Below the pieces are notes generated by a model. The model saw only the letters and a list, made by a program, of their open reading frames with translations, was not told the DNA's origin and ran no database searches. Made by a program: the position numbers and the translations under genes. A stretch of 64,000 nt of DNA. Source: Penicillus capitatus (taxonomy: Eukaryota > Chlorophyta). Location of the stretch: the NCBI GenBank assembly GCA_965649825.1, contig OZ287708.1:310001-374000 (forward strand), read 5' to 3'. The number at the start of each line of letters is the position of its first letter. Position 1 is the stretch's first letter. This document shows, piece after piece, positions 56,901-64,000 of the stretch.

Positions 56901-57115
56901 CTATTAGCGACCTGGATTTCGGGCTGCTACAGTCGTCCTACCTTCCGTCTGCCGCTGCCGCCCAGAGGACGAAGTCGTCCTACTCGCCGCCTTGCCGTGG
57001 ATGCGAGGCGACTGTCGCCTTACCTGCTGCCATGGAGTTCATTGGTGGCCGCAGACGCAATACCTGCCGCCTCGCCGTGGATGCGAGGCGGCTCTCGTCT
57101 TACCTGCCGCATTGA
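53900..57115. repeat. GC-rich minisatellite 2 with hairpin core GCCGCCTCG-N9-CGAGGCGGC
   Basis: Dozens of copies of a core such as GCCGCCTCGTCGTGGATGCGAGGCGGC (for example 54644-54670), a perfect 9-bp stem with a 9-base loop; variants are TTGCCGTGGATGCGAGG. Larger structure: about 54030-54600 recurs almost unchanged 959 bp later (54989-55560). Between about 55800 and 56190 a 167-bp unit is repeated in tandem; each unit also contains a second stem CTGCCTTGA...TCGAGGCAG. Long open frames in several phases (up to 209 codons) carry no family resemblance and I do not call them genes. Confidence 0.92.
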
Positions 57116-57319
57116 CGATCTTTGGAGACCGAAGTCGCCGACTTTAAGTTCTCTTTTCATGAAATTGCACTTTCTTACTCTTTCTCTGCAGACTTTGTTG
57201 CGGGGTGTATCTTATCCTTCGCGAACCACTGTTTTATCGATTTTGCGCTTGAGATCACACTTTTTAAAAAAGAATGACCTTTTTACAAGCGTTTTGAACA
57301 ATTGAAATCCGTTCTTTTA

Positions 57320-57765
57320 ACATTTATCGAGCGCGAGTTACGATTCGACAACGGAACGCTGTATGTCGACGCCTTCCCGTCCATTGCCGAGGGCGTTGTT
57401 CAGGCGCGTTAAATCGTGAAGCTCGTTACCATCTGCTGTGGGAAGACGCATGGCATCCACAGACCTGTTTCCTGCATTCGCTTCCTAGGGACAGGCGAAG
57501 ATGACGCGACGTCTACTTCGTGCATGCACCGTCGACCCAGGTTTCGAAACTCGGCAAGCACGTCGCACTGTGCGACCGCGATGAATTGCCTTACCCTATC
57601 GTGTGTTGCGCTACTGCCTGTCTGCAACATCACGGCTACAAGCTTCCGTCCGATGGGCTTGCACTCGAGTGCCTTGTGTCGGTGTCGTTCAGTGCCCGAA
57701 AGCTTGGAAGCGTGCCTGCGGATGAGAATCGACTTGTGGCGGCTGTGTCGATGAAGTGGCGATAG
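57320..57765 (+). CDS. Candidate small gene, unknown family
   Basis: A frame beginning about 57320 (ELRFDNGTLYVDAFPSIAEG) and a later one from an acceptor at about 57541 (VSKLGKHVALCDRDELPYPI to the stop at 57765) look like real protein, separated by what may be one or two short introns. The second part is Cys-rich (VCCATACLQHHGYKLPSDG). No start codon was fixed and no family recognised. A faintly similar Cys/Asp pattern appears at about 61980. Confidence 0.35.
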
Positions 57766-58288
57766 GAGAGCGAGGGAAGAGAGCCTCGTCGGTATGCATC
57801 ACTCTAAAGAAGTGGCGACTCGCCCTTTCTGTTTACGGATCTATTCGAAACGACACGTTTCGGGCGATGTCCGATATGGCGACAGCATTATCGCCAGAAG
57901 CAAAAAGGTAGCTGCACGTTGTCGACTGACGGCGGCGTGCTCCGAAGGGAGGAGCGCCAGACGAACGATTGTCTCTTCGAAGTTGTTTACACGATGTATC
58001 GTCTAAGATTCTGGGCGCACTCCTTCCGTTGTCTGAGGAGCGGAGTGCATTAAATTCCGTGCAGTCGGTTGCCCGGACAGAGAAGACTATGCGCATCGTC
58101 ACGACGAAGGCGTCGTTTTCGTTTCATCGCCTTGGCGGCTCCGCAGTTTAAGCGAAGAACGACAGAGGAGGAACACGGAAGGCTTCGACGAAAGCCGAAC
58201 AGATACAAGAACAGCGTGAACTCTGGAGAGGCTAGAGTCGCGAAGCCGTCGACGCAACGCTCACAGGAACGCGTGTTCGACAGTTCAG
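57766..58288. other. No supported gene
   Basis: Short Arg/Ser-rich frames on both strands; nothing recognisable. Confidence 0.4.
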
Positions 58289-58654
58289 ATGGCGTCAACT
58301 GACTGGAGCTGTACCATTCGACGCGACCAGCGACAGCTCCAATGCTCCATATTCAAGGCGCGTCTTGCCGATTTGGACGACTCGCCCTTTCGCTGGTCCG
58401 CGTTGCTCGTGTTCGGTGGACCCTTTAACGAGGCCTCGCCTTTCAAGTTCTCGGACAACGACATCAAGATCTACGCGTCTCCGCGTGTCGCTCGTTCGAT
58501 TTCGAGTAGATCGTCGGAATGGCATCCGACCGCTCGTCAAGTGGAGACGCCTGTCCGAACGCCGATGTCGCCGCCGCGGGAAAAAGATCTCGGCATTGCG
58601 CGCGTGTACAAAGCGACCTTCGCCCTTTGTCGGAAAGTCAGAGACCAGAAATGA
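58289..58654 (+). CDS. Candidate 121-aa protein, unknown family
   Basis: An ATG-started ORF whose first 75 residues have a normal, varied composition (a DDSPFRWSALLVFGGPF stretch and a DNDIKIYASPRVARS stretch), unlike the low-complexity frames around it. The C-terminal part is Ser/Thr/Pro-rich. It may splice onward. No domain recognised and no homologue within the window. Confidence 0.35.
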   Translation: MASTDWSCTIRRDQRQLQCSIFKARLADLDDSPFRWSALLVFGGPFNEASPFKFSDNDIKIYASPRVARSISSRSSEWHPTARQVETPVRTPMSPPREKDLGIARVYKATFALCRKVRDQK

Positions 58655-61346
58655 GAATCAAACAACATCCCCCAAGACGATGCAGAGTGGATCATCCTCG
58701 TAAGCCTGGGTGAATCTCGCCTCCTGAGCTGAATGTGTTTGCATCATCATCCTCGGGAACTGTTAAAGTCCCTTTGGAACACGGACGTTTCCGAATCCGC
58801 CTCATCGTGCGCGACAGGAATGCCGGCCACTTCAGCGCAGTACAGGGAAATGATTGCGGTGTGAGCGGTGAATGAAAGGAAAGAGCGTCAAGACGGCGCG
58901 CGAGCTTGCGGCGACGGAAGTGCTGAGCGTTCAGGACGTCTGAAGGCAATAGGACCGCGATGACTCCTCGAAGAGAGACCTCTGCAAATCGTGTGGTCTG
59001 TTTCTGCTCGGAAGTTCTGTCGAGACGCCTCTAACGAGCTCCTCGGTGCGAATCTCCAAGCGAATCGACGTCCACTTATGAGGAGCTCCAGGTAGGTGTA
59101 TAGGCATCGTTGCCCGACGACAACATAGACGGTCGGTTCACGGCATCTTGTGACGCGCGTCCCTAGACGGAGGCAGTGTTCATTCGGTGTCCAAGTGGAG
59201 CAAAGGATGCATGCGTTTTGTTTTACGTATCTCTATGCGGTGCTGCTAGCGTTGGGCGGATTCATCGGTTTAGCTACCGAAGGCAGGAATGGCTCGCTCG
59301 GAGGCGGTGTGGGTTCTGGCGCCGTGCACAATCTTCCTGCGCACACCAGTCTGCTCTGCTACGTGCCGGGAGGCAGTGGAAGACAGGAACAGTCGGCAGA
59401 GAAATCGACACCAGCCACGCCATCGGCAAGTCTTGCACGACACGCTCACCGCGATCGATCTATCCAAGCTGCCGTCGACGAGCGAGACGAACGCTCCCGC
59501 ACCGAGTGCGCCTGAGCCGACAGGTAAAGTATGGTACAAGGAGATCGCTCGTGTACCATCTGGACACACTATGCAGAACTGAGCCGCAATGGAAGAGAAC
59601 GGGCTGGAAGTTCTAATGGCGCCGTCGTTTGCACAAGGCGTGTACGCGTCGACACGCCACCGGCTATAGAGTAGATGAATGATCGGTCTCGGCGTTCCAC
59701 GCACTGGGGCAAACGGAATGCGCAACAGCTCCCCTTTCTTGCATCTCTTTCGTCGCGACATTACGCATATGGTCTTCCATCGAGATGCGCAACGTTAGAG
59801 GCAGCAAACGCTTTCGGCGACCGATCACAGATCCGCCTGACTGTAGCAGACGTTTCCACTCGAGTAAGGGCAATTCGCACGCTGGCTTCGCATCGAACAA
59901 ATCTGTGTCTGTATCAGCATGACAAAGACCAAAGAAAAAGGTAACAAAACAGGCTGGCGACTGAAGAAATGTTGATCACGAGGTCGAATGGGATGCCACA
60001 CACATTTCGCACTCTTCCCGCGCACAAGCGACTGTCCGACACATCTCGACTTCTAACACAGTGTTCGATGAAATCCTGCTGCCAGTCGTGTTAGTCGGTC
60101 CGCGACCAAGCACGCCGCCAACCAGAACCTCAGAACCGCTAGGGCACTGCACAGGTAAACGAATACGGCGACTCCACCTTGCGTCTCTGGCAGATCTCTC
60201 ACCAGTTTGGCGGCACTTCTTCCCCGTGTCTTCGTTCGCCGCTGAAGCGCGACGAGCTCGAGTTTAACGAAGCGCTGCGGCAATATGGACTAAGTGGGAT
60301 GTGGTTCCTTTGCCATCACCACCTCTAGGCCTTTCGCTGCGTTTCTGTCCTGTCGCCTTCCCCGCAGCACGATCTCTAAACGCTCGGGATATCTGTCCGT
60401 CTTTCCTCTGTCGTTTGGATGGCGGCTTGGAAGTCATCGTCTACATTTCATGCGACTGAGCGGCACCGAGACAGAAAACGAGACCGTTGCGCAGCGACCC
60501 TATAAGGCAACCATCGGCACGCCGCCGCAGACCGATCCGTTGCTTCCCTACGGTCCGCTCTCCGAACCGAACTACTGCTAAGGTCGTCTGTGGTGCTGCA
60601 GATGGCGTCTCTACGCGATGCAGGAGGTTCCAGACGGACTGCCATCCGCTCGAGGAAGCCGAAATGAGAACACCGCTGGATGCAGGCGAGGTCGGACGAG
60701 TCTACGTCGCCCAGGAACGCAAACCCAGATCCGTCCGTCTTCACCTCAAGGCGGTCCATAGAAGAGATCTCCGTCTTCTTAGTGTGTCTGTGCCACTTTC
60801 AGCGAACAAACAAACATCACATGGCGGCGGCAATATACAGGGCCGAGTGACAGACGCGACGTGCGGCGGAGATCAAGTCGAGATTGAAGCTCTTACACAT
60901 ATCGCCCAGCTCTACACGCAGATCACACTCCCCAGTAGACCTACCGCAGGATCTGCAATGTCGACAATTGCTTCCAGCAGGAGCCCAAAGTCAATGTGGA
61001 CGCCACGATCCGAGATCGAAAGTGCGTTCCTCCCGCGAGATGTGCGGATATCGATCAATACCTGTCCAGCTTCTACGCAGGAACGGCGAAGAGAGAATCC
61101 AGCTCGAACGGGTCTTCGACCACCCGCGGGTCGAGAGACATGCGGATCCCTCGCGGCGGCTGCGACTCAAGGGTATCTCTAGGGCTGAGAGAGCATCGAC
61201 CGGCTTGAATTCATCGAAGACACGTGGATGCAGTCCCGACGTCGGTGGTCCGTTGCACCGAGACAAGAACGAAACGTTTTTTGTCTTGTAACAAGTTTTG
61301 TTAAGGGTACTAGTGTCCGTCAGCAGACAGCGCCTTCGGTCGTTGC
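58655..61346. other. 2.7-kb stretch of weak ORFs
   Basis: Several 70-230-codon frames overlap on both strands but none shows family motifs. An ATG frame at 59207-59515 begins with a signal-peptide-like hydrophobic segment (YLYAVLLALGGFIGLA) and then becomes low complexity. A frame around 60960-61080 (KVNVDATIRDRKCVPPARCADIDQ) looks protein-like. I could not build genes. Confidence 0.3.
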
Positions 61347-61907
61347 TCAATCGGCCTCGTCGGTTGGCGGGGTTCCTGACGTCAGAGACGTCCACCATCC
61401 AGGAGGCCTCTCGGCGTTGTACCTCTGCAACAGCTCGTCGATGTCTACGGAGTCTTGTCGAGTGACCCCCATCGCTCGCGGCAGCTTCGTCGTCCCTTGC
61501 TGTCTCTGACGAACGACGCATCGGTTCCACCGAAGAATGGGCTGCGTACGAAGGATGCTGTGGAGCAGACGCATCCACCAGGTGAGTCGAGTGACCGGCA
61601 GGGACGTCAGAGCAGAGCACAGGGGAAACGCCTGACTGGTGAGCAGCGCCGTCGTGAAACGCCACCTTTCTTCGCCGTCCTTGCTTCCGAGGCTATCTGA
61701 GGATACCTGCTGGACTGAGATGCCCCTCGCTGTCGGAGACCGAATCGTCTGATGCTTCACCGTCCGCGTTTCTTGCCAGACGATCTGTGGCTCTGTCCTC
61801 CGTCGAGGCATCTCTTGCATCACGTCTTCGGTCTCTGCAATCAGGTCAGCGGCCTTTGCGAATTCAAACACTAGATCTTCGTCCGCGCCGTCGTTGTCTG
61901 TCTTCTA
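61347..61907 (-). CDS. Candidate minus-strand exon, unknown family
   Basis: A 174-codon open stretch on the minus strand; from an acceptor TTTTAG near 61908 the frame reads DNDGADEDLVFEFAKAADLI, continues through an acidic/basic helical region, and ends SVDIDELLQRYNAERPPGWW then a stop at 61347. The ends look like genuine protein; the middle (Trp/Leu/Ser-rich, about 61500-61650) may be an intron. No start found; no family recognised. Confidence 0.35.
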
Positions 61908-62599
61908 AAACACGTATTCAACGATACCGCAGTCGGGACCGACAGTCGACGAATCTTCCATAAGTGCCATAACTATCTCGTCGTGCTGTGCGATTGCGAC
62001 GGTGAATGCATGTGCCTTTCGACACGAGTCGTCGTTCCGTGTGAGCAAACACTATTACAAGGCGTTCGATCTCAATAGAAGTGCGACGAGGCCAAATCTC
62101 TCTCCGCCAAAAGCGTCGAATCCAGCATACAGCCGCAGGGCTCCCTGAGAAACACACCTCTAGTAACTCTGTCGACAGCGTCTTTCGCCACCTGACAACG
62201 CATCGTCGCTTGAGGCCATCGCTCCCGGAAGACGACAGCACATGCAAGATGCCAGAGAATCTTCCTCCGAAGACGGCTGCCGGTCCGAGCACTGCGACAC
62301 CGACTGCGGTCGAGAACAGACTCCGTCTGTCCTACTTTACCGTCGCCACACGCGTCCTTCGGCCAGAGAGAGAGACATCTGACAGCTTCACCTGCATACA
62401 GTCGTCAGTCGATCGTGATCGTCCAAACTGTCTGCCATCCGGCTTGCGTTCGGTGCAATTCGCTGGCGGCAGCACCACAGCTAGATCCAGATCTCTAGGA
62501 GCGCTCTCTTCGAGGCTCTGCCGGTTTCTCGTACTCTTTGGCCAGAAGAAGTCGTCGATGGCTGCACAGACAGACGAGTGAGTCCGCGAGGCCGATGTA
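61908..62599. other. Unresolved stretch upstream of the duplicated promoter segment
   Basis: A plus-strand frame at about 61911-62075 (HNYLVVLCDCDGECMC...) is Cys-rich and vaguely like the 57.6-kb candidate. The frame 62081-62581 is Ser/Arg-rich and open. Nothing can be assigned. Confidence 0.3.
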
Positions 62600-63355
62600 A
62601 GACGCGATAGAACTTCGCTAGTTGGAGCGAACGGCGTCTTCCAAAGCGCTCCCTCGACGCTGTGCGCGAGCGCGAACCGAAACGACGACTCCGCGGCCGT
62701 CTGGTTCTCGCAGGGCGTCGTTCGGTTCCGCCTTCCATGTTCGAGGGAGTTAGGGCCAACGGCAACTCCTCAAACCGATGCGCGTTACACCGCGCAGAAC
62801 GCTCTCTCGATGGCGTCTGCGACGGAGACGCGTGCAAGAGACAGCCGCCTTGACATAGAGTGTGTGCTGCTTTCGCGAAAAAGAATGCCCGCCTCGTTCC
62901 TCTGCTCAGGCAACGCGGAGCTGACTTCTGACGGTTCGCCGTTCGGAGATCCACGTCTGAACAGCCGAGGAGAACGCATGCGCGTTACACTCAGAGAGCA
63001 GAACGCCGACAAACTGTAGAGAACTTCCTCTGTAAAACTCCTTGCAAGGCATCCAGAAGCGCTCTCCCGTTCGCGTCGCGCACACCGGTCACAGAATCCT
63101 GCTTTTCTGAACGTCTGGCGGCCGATCGCTTGTCCGGCGGCGCATGCAGCGCCGCCGAACGGCCACGGTTCCCAGCCGCCACCCGCAGGTCGCGCTCGGC
63201 AACCGAGGCGGCCTATAAAGGTCCTGTCACAGACCCTTCCGCACTGTCGACTTTCCTTGGCGCCTTCCTGTTTTCCGGAGCTCAAGCGAAGACGAAGACA
63301 TGGCCGAAGCACACATGTACACAGAGGACGACTACGGATATCCTGGCAAACCGTG
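62600..63355. repeat. Duplicated promoter segment, copy B (matches 50575-51330)
   Basis: It shares the same start (GATAGAACTTCGCTAGTTGG), the GC-rich body, the GCGGCGCATGCA...GCCGCC block, the TATA box and exon 1 with copy A. Small indels separate them. Its match includes both non-coding promoter and coding exon 1. Confidence 0.85.
63214..63220 (+). promoter_or_regulatory. TATA box of proline-rich gene 2
   Basis: TATAAAG in CTATAAAGGTCCTGTCACA, 86 bp before the ATG at 63300; identical to the element of gene 1. Confidence 0.7.
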
Positions 63356-64000
63356 AGTCCTGTGGCCATTTGTCGACGCGTCGCGCGCTGCAGAGCCTTT
63401 CGACTGCAGCTGGACACTCTCCATGAACACAACACGCATGCGTCCGGCTGCAGTCGAGAAGCTCTGCAGCGCGCGACGCGTCGACGAACTCTTCCTCGAC
63501 TGATCTCTAACTCTTCTGTGTGTTCCTAGATTTGACCAGGTGACGTTGACGGAGGTCCTGGGCAGTCACCCGCCCAGGGCCTTCGAAGGCTTGGACGAGG
63601 CCGCGCGTGTGCAGTTGTATTGGGACCTAAAATCCCGAACAACTGCACAGAGGGGTCAAGCGCACATCGATGCGCAGACCCCTCCTGTGCGGTTTGGACC
63701 CAATAGGGTCCAAACCCCACAGCCGCGGCCTGTGCGGCGGGCAAGGGTCCTCTCCAGCGAGGAGAGGAGAGCGCGGCTGGCCCAAGAGGGCCAGCCTGCT
63801 GCACCTCCGCCGCCCCAGCGTGTCCCGCCCTATGCGCCGCCTCCGCCGACCTCCGAGCCTGCCGCACCGCCTCCGTGCAGCCAGCCGCCAGCCCAGCCAC
63901 CCGTCTCCCAGGTTGGCGCACCACCGGCAGCCTCTCAGCCTGCTGCTCCTCCACCCGTCTCGGAGCCAGCCCAGGGGCCTGTCGATCCTCAGGCCCAGCC
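63300..64000 (+). CDS. Proline-rich hypothetical protein, family copy 2 (runs past window end)
   Basis: Exon 1 (63300-63352) encodes MAEAHMYTEDDYGYPGKP. A 177-bp intron follows, and exon 2 (from 63530) begins FDQVTLTEVLGSHPPRAF and stays open to 64000. It has the same Arg-rich segment as copy 1 (RRARVLSSEERRARLAQEGQ), then Pro/Ala/Gln-rich sequence. Relative to copy 1 it carries an insertion of about 12 codons (about 63630-63672) that itself forms hairpins. The 3' end is outside the window. Confidence 0.7.
63372..63485. repeat. 39-bp inverted repeat inside intron 1 of proline-rich gene 2
   Basis: Arms 63372-63410 (GTCGACGCGTCGCGCGCTGC...) and 63447-63485 are complementary over 39 positions with about two mismatches, with a 36-base spacer. 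Copy 1 has only a worn version. Confidence 0.9.
63608..63795 (+). other. Hairpin series in exon 2 of proline-rich gene 2
   Basis: TGTGCAGTTGT/ACAACTGCACA (63608-63618, 63639-63649); AGGGGTC/GACCCCT with inner GCGCA/TGCGC (about 63651-63683); GTGCGGTTTGGACCC-AATA loop (63687-63720, one mismatch); GCTGGCCC-AAGA-GGGCCAGC (63776-63795). Confidence 0.85.

Noticed and set aside
53900-57115. Many long ORFs (up to 209 codons) in the minisatellite
   Set aside because: They occur on both strands and in several phases, follow the repeat unit, and have no start context or family resemblance; composition explains them.
1-64000. tRNA or rRNA genes
   Set aside because: I saw no cloverleaf with TTCGA arms or rRNA-like conserved blocks, though I could not run a covariance search.

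Overview
The window is nuclear DNA of a gene-dense eukaryote. Genes lie on both strands and carry many very short GT-AG introns (38-80 bp, mostly 45-60), which I placed by matching exon ends to conserved protein families. Proteins with plastid-type N-terminal extensions (a phosphoglycerate kinase of the chloroplast type, transaldolase, aspartate carbamoyltransferase, an FdC-like ferredoxin, GARS) and an AtpI/CGL160-like membrane protein point to a plastid-bearing alga. None of these extensions starts with an obvious ER signal peptide, which fits a primary plastid better than a complex one. A BBOF1/CFAP157-like basal-body coiled-coil protein suggests a flagellated stage. I cannot name the species.

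Region 1 (1-49 kb) is ordinary housekeeping territory. In order it holds: a basic hypothetical; a spartin/senescence-domain protein; transaldolase; MCTS1; V-ATPase subunit d; a CBP80-like MIF4G gene interrupted by a 166/167-bp tandem array; a secreted protein; a 13-exon guanylate-binding GTPase with a C-terminal SAP-like tail; GLE1; a ferredoxin; aspartate carbamoyltransferase; a nuclear hypothetical; the basal-body protein; an AtpI-like plastid protein; two SPRTN proteases; a folylpolyglutamate-synthase-like protein with altered catalytic motifs; an AP2/ERF factor; GARS; RPB5; plastid PGK; PIG-S; a PNRC-motif protein; and two MYG1 genes, the first degraded. Gene pairs are often divergent with tiny promoters (GARS/RPB5 starts are about 20 bp apart). 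Introns with GC instead of GT at the donor recur (at least four secure cases in about 80 introns).

Region 2 (about 49.8-64 kb) is very different: GC-rich, repetitive and rich in inverted repeats. Two copies of a proline-rich gene family (51.3-52.6 kb and 63.3 kb to the window end) share promoter, TATA box, exon 1 and an unusually long first intron. Their second exons are studded with perfect hairpins, one of which keeps its pairing by paired base changes between the copies although the encoded amino acids change. Between them lie about 4 kb of GC-rich minisatellites built on a hairpin core, then about 5 kb of weak, unresolved ORFs.

What works together: pyrB and GARS (nucleotide synthesis), PGK and transaldolase (plastid carbon metabolism), CBP80/GLE1/RPB5/MCTS1/PNRC-like (mRNA synthesis, export, translation and decay), SPRTN (DNA-protein crosslink repair). 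They are neighbours, not an operon. Exon coordinates come from reading the sequence by eye; most multi-exon models sum to a whole number of codons.
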